From Elusimicrobiota bacterium (GTDB lineage: Bacteria; Elusimicrobiota; Elusimicrobia; UBA1565; UBA9628), in assembly GCA_023213235.1 (NCBI GenBank), contig CP096137.1, forward strand, positions 259,587 through 323,586: 64,000 nucleotides of DNA. The letters are read 5' to 3'. The notes below the pieces were generated by a model that saw only the letters and a list, made by a program, of their open reading frames with translations, did no database searches and was not told the origin of the DNA. The position numbers were made by a program, and so were the translations under genes. Shown here piece by piece: positions 9,560 through 20,048 of this stretch; position 1 is the first letter of the stretch; the number at the start of each line of letters is the position of its first letter.

Positions 9560-10647
9560 GGGCCATGGCGCTCGCCGTCGCCGCCCTGCTGAGCGGCTGC
9601 GCCTTCGGGCGCCTGAACCCGGGGCTGACGCAGGACGGCGCCGCCGTCGCGGTGACGGCCCCCACCTTGCCCGACGCGCGCCGCGACGCGGTGACGGGCG
9701 CGCTCGAGCTGTTCCTCGCGCCCTCCTCGACGCAGTCGGCCGCCGTCGCCGCCGAGCTCGGCGGCCGCGCGGCGGAGCTGACGGCGCGGACGAAGTGGAG
9801 GGAGAAGGAGGGCCGCGGCGTCGTCGAGGTCCGCTTCGGGAAGATTCTCGCCGCGCTCGACAAGAAGGGCCTGCTCAAGCCCGACGGCTTCTCCTCGCGC
9901 GAGCCGCGCGCGCTGCTGCTCGTCTCCGAGCCGCAAGGCATCCTCGACCTGGGCGTCGGCCCCGCGGCCGACGCGCTGCGCCGCGCGCTGTCGGCGCGCG
10001 GAATGACGGGCGTCGACGGGCGCGACTCGCTCAACGCGTTCGTCGCCAGGGGCGCCGAGCCCAAGGACCTCGCCGCCGGGGCCGCGCGCCTCGGCGCCGA
10101 CTGGATGCTCGTGGGCGCGGCGTCGGCGAGCGCGGAGCCCGACCGCGAGAGCGGCGCCTGGCGCGCCCACGCGGCCCTCGTGTCCGACCTCTACGAGGTG
10201 AGGGACGCCGTACCCGTCGCGCAGTTCCGCACCGAGGGCGCGGCCGTCGACGTATCCTCTGCCGGGGCGCGCGGCAAGGCGCTCGAGCAGGCCGGAGAGG
10301 AGGCCGCGGCCAAGGCCGCCGAGGAGATCAACCGCGCGCGCGGCGGGCGCTCGGAGGCGGCCGTCATGGCCGTCGGCGCCCGCGACGTGGGCCGCCTGAA
10401 GGCCCTGCTCGCCTCGCTGCGCGCCGTCGAGGGCGTGTCCGGCGCCTACCTCGCGCTGTGGCGCGGCGAGGACGAGAGCGCGATCGTGCGCGTGTTCCTG
10501 AAAGGCATGAAGGTCGACGGGCTCGCCGCGCGCCTGCTGCGCCGGGACGCCTCGCTGACCCTGCTCTCCGTCGAGACGGAAAGCGGCCGCTTGGCCGTCG
10601 AACTGCCCGGCGGCGGCCCGAAGTCGATGTTCGGAGACGGCGAGTGA
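9556..10647 (+). CDS. Putative lipoprotein of unknown function
   Basis: A 363-residue protein with a short lipoprotein signal ([18 protein letters not shown], lipobox LLSGC), so it should be anchored in the outer or inner membrane. The region [15 protein letters not shown] ... [13 protein letters not shown] has the strand/helix pattern of CsgG/FlgT/LpoB-like periplasmic domains, in which a short alpha/beta domain senses or scaffolds an envelope structure. This likeness is only by pattern. The C-terminal 100 residues ([31 protein letters not shown]) form another alpha/beta unit. It overlaps the kinase gene (ATGA) and comM (GTGA). A role in the pilus or envelope is plausible from position. Confidence 0.75.
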   Translation: MRAMALAVAALLSGCAFGRLNPGLTQDGAAVAVTAPTLPDARRDAVTGALELFLAPSSTQSAAVAAELGGRAAELTARTKWREKEGRGVVEVRFGKILAALDKKGLLKPDGFSSREPRALLLVSEPQGILDLGVGPAADALRRALSARGMTGVDGRDSLNAFVARGAEPKDLAAGAARLGADWMLVGAASASAEPDRESGAWRAHAALVSDLYEVRDAVPVAQFRTEGAAVDVSSAGARGKALEQAGEEAAAKAAEEINRARGGRSEAAVMAVGARDVGRLKALLASLRAVEGVSGAYLALWRGEDESAIVRVFLKGMKVDGLAARLLRRDASLTLLSVETESGRLAVELPGGGPKSMFGDGE

Positions 10648-12181
10648 GCCTCGCGCGCGTCCGCTCGATGGGCCTGTCCGGCGTCGAGGGCTATCCCGTC
10701 CTCGTCGAGCTCGACCTGGCGGGCGGCCTGCCGGCGTTCTCGACGGTCGGCATGCCGGACGACGCGGTGCGCGAAGCCCGGGAGCGGGTCGCCGCGGCGC
10801 TGCGGAACTCCGGCTTCGCGATGCCCAACCGCCGGATCACCGTCAACCTCTCGCCGGCGCGGCCGCGCAAGCGCGGCAGCCACTACGAGCTGCCGATCGC
10901 GCTCGCGGTCCTCGCCGCGTCGGGCCAGGTTCCCGACGGGGAGTGGTCGTCGCGCTGGTGCGTGCTCGGCGAGCTGTCGCTCGACGGGCGCGTGAGCCCG
11001 GTCCCGGGCGTGCTCGCGATGGCCGCGCGCGCCAAGGCCGACGGCCGCACGGCGATCATGGTCCCCGAGGCCAACGCCGAGGAGGCGCGCGCCGCGGGCA
11101 TCGCGGTCCTGCCCGTCGCCGACCTGCGCGAGGCCGCCGAGCTCGCGGGCGGCGCGCCTCCGCGCTTCCGGTCGGAATCGCCCGCGCGCGGCGAGGCGTC
11201 CGGCCCCGTCCCGGACCTCGCCGACGTGCGCGGCCAGTCGGTCGCCAAGCGCGCGCTGGAGCTCTCGGCCGCCGGCGGGCACAACCTCATTCTCGTGGGC
11301 GCGCCGGGCACGGGCAAGTCGATGCTCGCGCGCCGCCTGCCGGGGCTGATGCCGGAAATGACGCCCGACGAGGCGCTCGAGGTCACGCTCGTGCAGTCGG
11401 CCTGCGGGCGCGCGACGCCCGGGCTCGTGCGCGAGCGGCCGTTCCGCGCCCCGCACCACGGCTGCTCGGCCGCGGCGCTCGTCGGCGGCGGCCCGTCGGC
11501 GCGCCCCGGCGAGGCCTGCCTCGCGCACGGCGGCGTGCTCTTCCTCGACGAGGTCGCGGAGTTCCCTCGGCCCGCGCTCGAGAGCCTGCGCCAGCCGCTC
11601 GAGGACCGCCGCGTCACCGTCGCGCGCGCGCGGAGACCGCGGAGTATCCCGCGCGCTTCACCTTCGTCGCGGCGGCCAATCCGTGCCCGTGCGGCTGGCG
11701 CGGCCACCCGCGCAAGGCCTGCGTCTGCCCGCCGGCCGCCGTCGGCCGCTACCTGGCGCGCCTCTCGGGCCCGCTGATGGACCGGGTGGACCTCCAGGTG
11801 GAGACGGCCGCCGTCGCCTTCTCCGACTGGGCCTCGGCCGCTCCCGCGGGCGAGACGTCGGCCGCCGTCCGCGCGCGCGTCGCCGCCGCCCGCGAGCGCC
11901 AGCGCCGGCGCTGGAAGGGCGCGTCCGCGCCGCTCAACGCCTTCGTCGACGCCGCGGCGTTCCGCCGCGGAGCCGGGGCCTCGCCGGGCGCCCTCGACGC
12001 GCTCGCCGCCGCGGAGCGCGCCGCCGCGCTGTCGGCGCGCGCTCTCGACCGCGTGCTGCGCGTCGCGCGCACCGCCGCCGACCTCGCCGGCGCCGAGGCC
12101 GTCGAGGAGGCGCACGTGCTCGAGGCCGCGTCGCTGCGCGCGCTCGACCGGATGAAATCAGGCCTGGAGGCCGCCGTATGA
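10644..12181 (+). CDS. comM: ComM/YifB family Mg-chelatase-like AAA+ ATPase, one frame break
   Basis: About 512 residues after repair, the usual length. ComM is a hexameric helicase that drives branch migration during natural transformation. Seen: the N-terminal Lon-like fold ([40 protein letters not shown]), Walker [11 protein letters not shown] near residue 220, [30 protein letters not shown] (Walker B), and [11 protein letters not shown]. The frame breaks in the CG repeat at 11622-11633; one inserted base restores [10 protein letters not shown]. The start is GTG 10644, overlapping the previous stop. It is two genes away from DprA, another transformation protein, so the segment carries part of a DNA uptake and processing set. 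Confidence 0.92.
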
Positions 12182-12560
12182 GAAAGCTCGTCATCGCCGC
12201 CGCCGTGTTCTACGGCGTGTACTGGTACGCCAGCAACAAGTTCAATTTCGCGGACACCTCGTCTACGCGCGCAAGAGCCCGCAGGCGAAGTGGTCGGTCG
12301 CCACCGAGTACTACGTCGGCATGGTCTACTACCAGCGCGCCGAATACGCGAAGGCGCAGGAGACCTTCGAGCAGCTTCTCGTGGTCCACTCGACGGGGCC
12401 GTACTCCGCGCGCGCGCTGCTGCGGCTGGCCTCCGCCGCCGAGGAGACGCGCAACTACCAGGTCGCGCGCGAGTCCCTGCAGCGCTTCATCGACGAGTAC
12501 CCGGACCACCGCAGCCGCAACGTCGCCGAGCAGAAGCTCGAGGTCATCAAGTTCAAATGA
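12178..12560 (+). CDS. Membrane-anchored TPR-type protein, one frame break
   Basis: About 127 residues after repair. An N-terminal membrane helix (LVIAAAVFYGVYWYASNK) is followed by two or three TPR-like helical hairpins (YYVGMVYYQRAEYAKAQETF, LLRLASAAEETRNYQVARESL, RFIDEYPDHRSRNVAEQKL), resembling the repeats of BamD/YfiO or tol-pal proteins but much shorter. The frame breaks at the CC of 12257-12258, where one more C joins the halves. The gene overlaps comM (ATGA) and the next gene (ATGA). The role is unknown; TPR units usually mediate protein contacts. Confidence 0.7.
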
Positions 12561-12940
12561 GCGCTCCTCCCTTCGCCCGGCTCGTCACGGAAGCCATGGC
12601 CCGCCGCGGCCTCGGCCTGCGCGAGCTGTGCCGCCGGGCGCGGCTCGACCCGTCGTTCCTGTCGAAGGTGCTCGCCGGCAAGCGCAACCCGCCCGCCGAG
12701 GACGAGGTCCTGCGCCGCATCGCCGACGCGCTCGAGGCCGACGCGGTCGCGCTGTTCGTGGCCGCGGGCCGCGTCCCGGACGAGTGGCGCGCGCTCGCGG
12801 GCGATCCCGAACTGCTGCGCCGCGTGAGCCTGCTCGCCGGGCACTCCCCGGCGCGCCGCGTCCCCGCCGCGGCCGCGGCGCCGGCGCCTCGCGCCGCCGC
12901 CGTCCGCCCCGCCAAGCCCTTCAACGAGGAGCTGCTGTAG
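12557..12940 (+). CDS. XRE-family helix-turn-helix regulator
   Basis: A 127-residue protein with a Cro/C1-type helix-turn-helix in its first 70 residues (MARRGLGLRELCRRARLDPS, FLSKVLAGKRNPPAEDEVLRRIADAL). The remainder is a short Leu-containing stretch and an Ala/Pro-rich tail ending PAKPFNEELL. It overlaps the TPR gene upstream and ends two bases before dprA. It may regulate its own operon or the competence-type genes around it. The target is unknown. Confidence 0.8.
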   Translation: MSAPPFARLVTEAMARRGLGLRELCRRARLDPSFLSKVLAGKRNPPAEDEVLRRIADALEADAVALFVAAGRVPDEWRALAGDPELLRRVSLLAGHSPARRVPAAAAAPAPRAAAVRPAKPFNEELL

Positions 12941-12942
12941 CC

Positions 12943-14050
12943 GTGGCGCCTTGGGAGCCGCGCCGGAGGTGGGCCGTCCGTCTGAACGGCGGGGAGCGCC
13001 GCCGCGCCGCGCGGCGCGCCTGCTCGAGACCCTCGGCCCCGACGGCCTCGCCGCCGCCGACGCCGCGCAATGGGCCGCGGCCTGCGGCGCGCCCGTCGAG
13101 AACGCGCAACGCTGGCGGGCGGCGGCCCTCGCGTTCGACGCGGTCCGCGAAGAGGCTCGCGCGCAGGCCCTGGGCGCGCGCGTCGTCGTCCTCGGAGACT
13201 CCGAGTATCCCGACCTGCTGGCGTCGATCCACGACCCGCCGCTCGTCCTCTACGTGATCGGCTCGTTCGCGGACCGGCCCGCCGCGGCCTTCGTCGGTTC
13301 GCGGTTTCCGACGCCTTACGGTCGCCGCGCGGCGCGGCGGCTGGCCGGCGAGACCGCTCGCGCGGGCGCGGCGATCGTCAGCGGCCTGGCGCGCGGCATC
13401 GACGCCGAGGCCCATCTCGCCGCGCTCGAGGCGAAGGCGCCGACGTACGCCGTGCTCGGCGGCGGGCTCGGAAACGTCTACCCGGCCGAGAACCGCGGGC
13501 TCGCCCGCCGGATCGTCGCGGAGGGGGCGCGCTCATCTCGGAGATGCCGGTCGACGCGCGGCTGGCGCCGGAGCTGTTCCCGCGCCGCAACCGGATCGTC
13601 TCCGGGCTGTCCTGGGCGGTCGTCGTGGTCGAGGGCCGGGAGAAGTCCGGCTCGTCGATCACCGCGAGCCTGGCGCTCGACCAGGGCCGCGAGGTGCTGG
13701 CCGTCCCCGGGCCCTACGACTCGCCCCTGTCGGAGACGCCGCACCGCCTGCTGCGCGACGGCGCCCGCCCGGTGAACACCGTCGCCGACATCCTGGCGTC
13801 CCTGCCGGACGGCCAGGTGCGGGCGGCCTGGGAGGCCCCGCCGCCGCCCGCCCGGCCTCGGCCCGCTCCGACGGGCGAGGAGGAGTCTTTGCTGGCTCTT
13901 TTGGGCTCAGACGCCCTCTCCTTAGATGAACTGGTCCAGCTGTCCGGGCTTGACACCATGCGTATTTCCTCTATAATGTTCGGGCTGGAGCTGAAAGAAA
14001 GAGTATATTCCGTTCCTGGACAGAGATATGCCCAAAAAGAAGCCCGCTGA
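12943..14050 (+). CDS. dprA: DNA processing protein DprA, two frame breaks
   Basis: About 369 residues after repair. DprA protects incoming single-stranded DNA and loads RecA during natural transformation. The Rossmann-like core is clear: YPDLLASIHDPPLVLYVIG, AAAFVGSRFPTPYGRRAA, AAIVSGLARGIDAEAHLAAL, TYAVLGGGLGNVYPAENR, EGGALISEMP (after repair), FPRRNRIVSGLSWAVVVVEG, KSGSSITASLALDQGREVLAVPG. A C-terminal winged helix follows (SLDELVQLSGLDTMRISSIM). Breaks lie in the G runs 12991-12994 and 13523-13527. I chose GTG 12943, preceded by GAGGAG, because with the first repair the frame reads RLNGGGAPPRRAARLLETLG. The 3' end overlaps topA by 23 bases and holds its promoter. Confidence 0.92.
13950..13977 (+). 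promoter_or_regulatory. Consensus sigma-70 promoter for topA, inside dprA
   Basis: TTGACA (13950-13955) and TATAAT (13972-13977) both match the sigma-70 consensus exactly, with a 16-base spacer. The predicted start lies about 45 bases before the topA ATG at 14028. The surrounding coding sequence is unusually AT-rich compared with the rest of dprA, as expected if the DNA is constrained as a promoter. Confidence 0.7.
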
Positions 14051-16495
14051 GAAGCCGGAAAAGAAAGCCAAGGCCGTTAAAGCCGTTCCGGCCGCTCCCG
14101 AAGCCAAGGCGGCTCCCGCCGAAAAGGCTCCGAAGACCTCTAAAGCCTCCAAGAACGCCCGAACTGGCCCCAGCCTCCTGGTCGTCGAGTCCCCGGCCAA
14201 GGAAAGGACGATCTCCCGCTTCCTTAAGAACGAATTCGTCGTGAAATCGTCCTTCGGCCACGTCCGCGACCTGCCGGTCCGCAAGATCGGCGTCGACGTC
14301 GAGGACGACTTCGCGCCGCAGTACGTCGTGCTGCCCCGCGCCAAGAAGATCCTGGCCGAGTTCAAGTCGCTGGTGACCAAAGCCCAGTACGTCTACCTCG
14401 CGACCGACCATGACCGCGAGGGAGAGTCCATCGCGTGGCACCTGGTCGACATGCTCAAGCTCAAGCCCGACCAGGTCAAGCGCATCACCTTCCACGAGAT
14501 CACGCCGACCGCGATCAAGGCCGCCATCGCCGAGCCGCGCTCGATCGACGAGAACCTCGTGCACGCCCAGCAGGCGCGCCGCGTCATCGACCGCCTCGTC
14601 GGCTACAAGCTCTCGCCGCTGCTGTGGGCGAAGATCCAGTCCGGCCTCTCCGCCGGCCGCGTGCAGTCCGTCGCCGTGCGCCTGCTCGCCGAGCGCGAGC
14701 ACGAGATCAAGGACTTCGTCTCCGACGGCTACTGGACGCTGACGGCCGCCCTCGAGAAGCAGGGCGCCTCGCCCGTCTTCGACGCGAAGCTCTCGATGTG
14801 GAAGAAGGAGAAGGTCGAGACGACGCGCACCTACGACCTGTTCTCCGAGCAGTACCGCGTCAAGGCGACGACTTTGCGCACGGCCGAGGACATGGACGTC
14901 GTCTCGAAGACCGTCCAAGGCGGAACGTTCAAGGTCGTCAAGGTCGAAAAGAAGAGGTGCGCCGCCGTCCGCCGCCCCCGTTCTCGACGTCCACGCTCCA
15001 GCAGGCCGCGTCGCAGAAGATGGGCTTCGCCGCCGAGCGCACGATGCGCATCGCGCAGTCGCTCTACGAAGGCGTCGACCTGGGCGGCAAGGACCCGGCC
15101 GGTCTGATCACCTACATGCGCACGGACTCGTTCTCGATCGCCAAGACGGCGGCCGAGGAGTGCGCGAACTTCGTGCAGGAAACCTACGGCGCGTCGTACC
15201 GGCCCGCCGAGCCTCCTACTTATCAGACCAAGTCGCGCGGCGCGCAGGAGGCCCACGAGGCCATCCGCCCGACGTCGGTGCTGCGCACGCCCGACGAGGT
15301 CCGCAAGTTCCTCAACCCCGACCAGATCCGCCTCTATGAGCTCATCTGGAAGCGATTCGTCGCGTCGCAGATGATCGAGGCGACCTACGACACGGCGTCG
15401 GCCGACATCGAGAACGGCGACTCGCTCTTCCACTGCACGGGCCGCACTCTCAAGAGCGAGGGCTTCCTGCGCGTCTACCGCGACGCCCCCAAGGGCGACG
15501 AGGAAGCCGAGGAGGAGGCCGAGGACGAGGGCAGCCGCCTGCCGCCGCTGAAGGAAGGCGACGTGCTCAAGCTCGTCGAGCTCAAGCCCGAGGAGCATCG
15601 CACCTCCCCGCCGCCGCACTACAACGAGGCGAGCCTCATCCGCGCGATGGAAAAGCACGGCATCGGCCGCCCGTCGACCTACGCGCCGACGATCAAGACG
15701 ATCGTCGACCGCGGCTACGTGCGGCGCAACATGAAGGACCGCAAGCTCATCCCGACCGAGCTCGGCATCCTCGTGACCGAGAAGCTCAAGGGCCATTTCC
15801 CGGACGTCGTCAGCCTGACCTACACGGCCAACGTCGAGCAGCAGCTCGACAAGATCGCCGAGGGCCAGCAGGGCTGGACCGACGTCGTGAAGGCGTTCTA
15901 CGGCCCGTTCTCGAAGGCGCTCGGCTCCGCGGAGACGGAGATGGAGGCCTCGCGCATCGAGCCGAAGATGTCCGACGAGCTCTGCCCCGTCTGCACGGCG
16001 CCGATGCTCATCCGCGAGAGCCGCTTCGGCAAGTACCTCTCGTGCTCGACCTTCCCGAAGTGCAAGGGGAAGATCCAGCTCACCCCCGAGGGCCAGAAGG
16101 TCGTCCTCGAGATGACGGGCGAGAACTGCGACCTGTGCGGCAAGCCGATGGTCATCCGCACGGGCCGCAAGGGCAAGTTCATGGCGTGCTCCGGCTACCC
16201 CGAGTGCAAGAACACGTTCTCGCTCGACGCCGACGGCAAGAAGATCGAGGGCTCGCGGCCGCTGCAGACGACGCGCCCGTGCAACAAGTGCCAGAAGCAC
16301 ATGTGGCTGCGCACCGGCAAGCGCGGCTTCTTCCTGACGTGCCCCGGCTACCCCAAGTGCCGCAACCTGAAGCCGGTGTCCAAGGAAGAGGGCGAGAAGC
16401 TGAAGGTCGAAGGCGAGGGCCTGCGCGCGGCGCAGATCGCCGCCCGCCTCGCGGCCCAGGCCGCGGCGGCGCCGCCGCCTCAGGCGCCGGGCTGA
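14028..16495 (+). CDS. topA: DNA topoisomerase I, one frame break
   Basis: About 822 residues after repair. Type IA topoisomerase that relaxes negative supercoils. It has a 45-residue Lys/Ala-rich N-terminal tail, then Toprim (LLVVESPAKERTISRFL, ATDHDREGESIAWHL), the catalytic tyrosine in LITYMRTDSFS near residue 362, and HGIGRPSTYAPTI. Three C-terminal zinc ribbons follow, with patterns CPVC...CSTFPKC, CDLCGKP...CSGYPEC and CNKCQKH...CPGYPKC. The end is Ala-rich. The frame breaks around 14950-14957, where one more G restores KKEVRRRPPPPFSTSTLQ, the family motif. A consensus promoter lies 50 bases upstream inside dprA. Confidence 0.95.
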
Positions 16496-16506
16496 CGCCG
16501 CCCGCG

Positions 16507-17406
16507 ATGGCGACCGAACAGGCCTTGGGCCCGCTGCGCCTCCAGGCCGACCGCTTCCTGACGCACCTCAGGGCCTCACGGTCCTATTCGCCGCACACGC
16601 TGCGCGCCTACGGCAAGGACCTCGAGGCGTTCGCCGCCAAGTTCCCGGACCTCGAGCCCTCCGCGATCGAGCGCGTCCACGTGCGCGGGTGGCTCGCCGA
16701 CCTGCAGAAGGACGGGACGGCCTCGCGCGCGACCGTGCTGCGCCGCATGGCGGCCCTGCGTTCGTTCATCAAGCATCTGAGAAGCATGGGCACGTTGAAG
16801 GGCAACCCCGTCTTCGGCGTCTCTTTGCCCAAGCGCCCGCGCCCCCTGCCTAAATTCCTGACGGAGAACGAGATGGCCGAGCTCATGGCCGTTCCCGCGG
16901 GCGGCGACCTCAAGCGCGGCCGGCGCGATCGCGCGCTCGTCGAGCTCATCTACTCCTCCGGCCTGCGCCGCGCCGAGGTCCTGGCGCTCAACTGCGGGGA
17001 CGTCGACTGGCTCTCCGGGACGGTGCGCGTCTTCGGCAAGGGTTCCAAAGAACGTCTGGTCCCCGTCGGTGACGGGGCGCTCGGCTGCCTGCGCGCGCAC
17101 CTCGACGACCGGGGCCGCCCCGCGGACGCCGAGCCCATGTTCGTCGGCCCGACGGGCAAGCGCCTGAGCGACGCCGGGCTCGTCTTCGTGCTCTCCCGCT
17201 GGGTGAAATCGAGCGCGCTCAAGAAGAAGATCACGCCCCACGTCCTGCGCCACAGCTTCGCGACCCACCTGATGAACCGCGGCTGCGACATCCGCATGGT
17301 CCAGGAGATGCTCGGCCACGCGAGCCTGCAGACCACCCAGATCTACACGCACGTCTCCCTCGACCGGATGAAGGAAGTCTACAAGGACGCGCATCCGAGA
17401 AAGTGA
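16507..17406 (+). CDS. xerC: Tyrosine recombinase XerC/XerD
   Basis: A 299-residue site-specific recombinase, the length of XerC/XerD, which resolve chromosome dimers at dif. The N-terminal SAM-like core-binding domain (FLTHLRASRSYSPHTLRAYGKDL) is followed by the catalytic domain with SSGLRRAEVLAL (Arg), GKGSKERLVP (Lys), HVLRHSFATHL (His/Arg), MLGHASLQTTQIYTHV (His and nucleophilic Tyr). All catalytic residues are present. XerC cannot be told from XerD by eye. It starts 11 bases after topA and overlaps the next gene (GTGA). No dif-like site was identified nearby, and nothing suggests an integrase of a mobile element. Confidence 0.88.
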   Translation: MATEQALGPLRLQADRFLTHLRASRSYSPHTLRAYGKDLEAFAAKFPDLEPSAIERVHVRGWLADLQKDGTASRATVLRRMAALRSFIKHLRSMGTLKGNPVFGVSLPKRPRPLPKFLTENEMAELMAVPAGGDLKRGRRDRALVELIYSSGLRRAEVLALNCGDVDWLSGTVRVFGKGSKERLVPVGDGALGCLRAHLDDRGRPADAEPMFVGPTGKRLSDAGLVFVLSRWVKSSALKKKITPHVLRHSFATHLMNRGCDIRMVQEMLGHASLQTTQIYTHVSLDRMKEVYKDAHPRK

Positions 17407-18344
17407 AAGACAAAATAGAGTTGTTGATGGAAGAAACGGGCTGCGACCGGGGCGAGGCGGAGCTCGCTCTCGAGATGTGCGGCTACGACCTCGAGGAGGC
17501 GGCGCGGCAGATCCCGCGCCTGCTCAACGACATCTGCGCGCTGAAGGGGAAGTTCGTGCGCGCCGGCGAGAACCAGCACGGCCTGCTGCTCGTCGTGCTC
17601 AACCTCAAGAGCCGCAAGGTCCTGCGCGCGCGCGCGGTCATGTCCTACGACCCCGCCGTCTGCTCCGTCGAGCTCGACGAGGAGTGGTTCGCCTTCGAGA
17701 AGCACCTGTACGGCTGCCGCCTCTGGGACGGCTCCTTGCCCGCCGAAAGCCTGGAAGTCGAGCAGCGCCTGGCCGCGCACTTCCGCGCCGCCGAGCCCGC
17801 GACGTTCGACCGCCTGCGCGCCGCCACGTCGGAGGAGGCCGCCGCGGAGCTCTCCGCGCCCCTGCGCGCGCACTTCCGCGACCGCGATTTGAGCCTGCGG
17901 TTGAAAAAGGATATTCTTGACCTCGGCCAGTTCCAGTCCCTGCGCAAGGTGCCGGCGCCGGCCGCCCGCCGCGGCAAGCCGGAGGCCCCGCCCGAGGAGG
18001 ACCTGCTCATTCTCAAGATCGCCCTCGAGGAGGACCCCGAGGGCCCGCCCGCCGGCGAGATCCGCGCGGGCGACACGGTGTTCGCGCGCATCGTCGACGG
18101 GCGCGACATCGCGCAGTATCTCGCGAGGCTGTTCGGCGGCCTGACCGCCTCCGGCCCGGTGCCCATCGAGGTCCCGGTCGAGGCGATCGAGTCGAGCCCC
18201 GCGGGCACCTTGGCGCGCGTGCGCTTCGCCGTCGGGGTCGCGGGGGACGCGGTCGTGACGGGCGACAAGAGGCTCAAGGCGGCGCGCGGCGCGGCCGCCG
18301 GCCGCGGAGACGGGTCGTGGTGGAAGAGATTTTTCAAAGGTTGA
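17403..18344 (+). CDS. Unknown protein with UBA-like N-terminal domain
   Basis: A 313-residue cytoplasmic protein that starts at GTG 17403, inside the stop of the Xer gene. The first 40 residues (IELLMEETGCDRGEAELALEMCGYDLEEAARQIP) have the three-helix pattern of UBA/TS-N domains, as in EF-Ts, where Gly-Tyr/Asp and Ala-Leu positions mark the loops. The middle part (FVRAGENQHGLLLVVLNLKSR, CSVELDEEWFAFEKHLYG) looks alpha/beta. The C-terminal part holds IRAGDTVFARIVDGRDIAQYL, and the protein ends SWWKRFFKG. I do not recognise a family for the whole protein. It is followed 9 bases later by purA with its own GAGGTG ribosome site. Confidence 0.75.
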   Translation: MKDKIELLMEETGCDRGEAELALEMCGYDLEEAARQIPRLLNDICALKGKFVRAGENQHGLLLVVLNLKSRKVLRARAVMSYDPAVCSVELDEEWFAFEKHLYGCRLWDGSLPAESLEVEQRLAAHFRAAEPATFDRLRAATSEEAAAELSAPLRAHFRDRDLSLRLKKDILDLGQFQSLRKVPAPAARRGKPEAPPEEDLLILKIALEEDPEGPPAGEIRAGDTVFARIVDGRDIAQYLARLFGGLTASGPVPIEVPVEAIESSPAGTLARVRFAVGVAGDAVVTGDKRLKAARGAAAGRGDGSWWKRFFKG

Positions 18345-19638
<1,294 letters not shown>

Positions 19639-19914
19639 TCCTCGCTGGCGTTTCCAGTCAGTTCCCTGTTGCCGCGGGGGAAAACTGAGCGGAAACGCTC
19701 ATCAGCCGGACAGATAGCGGGCGTTCTTCCGCTTCCAGTCCCCCGAATTGTTCCGTCACATCGCGGTCATCTTTCCTCCATTTGTGGTACATTCTGCGGG
19801 CCCGACGCCCGGCACGTTTTTGCGGCTGTTTCGGCACCTTGCGTTCATACTAAATGAGCACCCTGAAAACGACGGTTTCGTCGAGGAGGAATGCGATTGT
19901 CAAGCCTATGGGTC
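19639..19914. other. Intergenic region after purA
   Basis: About 275 bases without a supportable gene, lower in G+C than its surroundings. It holds a 6-bp hairpin with a GAAA tetraloop (19686-19701, TGAGCG-GAAA-CGCTCA), a possible terminator (next entry) and a small inverted repeat CGACG-GTTT-CGTCG at 19870-19883. I see no tRNA or other RNA gene in it. Confidence 0.5.
19797..19821 (+). terminator. Possible rho-independent terminator of purA
   Basis: A 5-bp GC stem (CGGGC, five-base loop, GCCCG) is followed after five bases by TTTTT. The stem is short and the T run is not directly adjacent, so this is only a candidate. It would separate purA from the riboswitch-controlled genes. Confidence 0.3.
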
Positions 19915-19942
19915 TTGACAACGCAAGCGCGTCTGCTATACT
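19915..19942 (+). promoter_or_regulatory. Extended -10 sigma-70 promoter of the riboswitch operon
   Basis: TTGACA (19915-19920, exact consensus) and TATACT (19937-19942) are 16 bases apart, with TGC directly before the -10 hexamer (extended -10). The predicted start near 19949 lies just upstream of the riboswitch. It is one of the strongest promoter matches in the window. Confidence 0.75.
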
Positions 19943-19957
19943 GCGATCGACGCAAGA

Positions 19958-20045
19958 TTGGAACGACAACCGGCAAACCGATCGTGAGGTCGGGGCGCAA
20001 AGCGAAGGGCCTCGAGGGTCCGAGGTCGCCTGGCTACCGAAACCA
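19958..20045 (+). ncRNA. GEMM-family cyclic-dinucleotide riboswitch (c-di-GMP-I type)
   Basis: The conserved GEMM landmarks appear in order: GGCAAACC (19972-19979), a stem CCGATC/GGTCGG closed by a GTGA (GNRA) tetraloop at 19984-19987, GGGCGCAAAGC (19993-20003), then the second arm GGGCCT...AGGTCGC ending in GGCTACCG (20032-20039). These match the GEMM-I pattern of GCAAACC, GNRA loop, CGCAAAGC, a GGnCTA-like segment and GGTAGC...TTACCG. The outermost P1 helix is not clear by eye. The first ATG lies ten bases after the element, and no T-run terminator follows, so control at translation initiation is the likelier mode. GEMM-I RNAs bind c-di-GMP, and a subgroup binds 3',3'-cGAMP. Confidence 0.85.
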
Positions 20046-20048
20046 AAC

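Noticed and set aside
16507..17406. Xer-type recombinase as a phage or island integrase
   Set aside because: It lies in a housekeeping operon with topA and purA and has no attachment repeats, tRNA or phage genes nearby. Length and motifs fit XerC/XerD.
19854..20048. Upstream in-frame extension of the small exported protein
   Set aside because: It would translate across the promoter and the aptamer. The start at 20049 places the gene directly behind the riboswitch.
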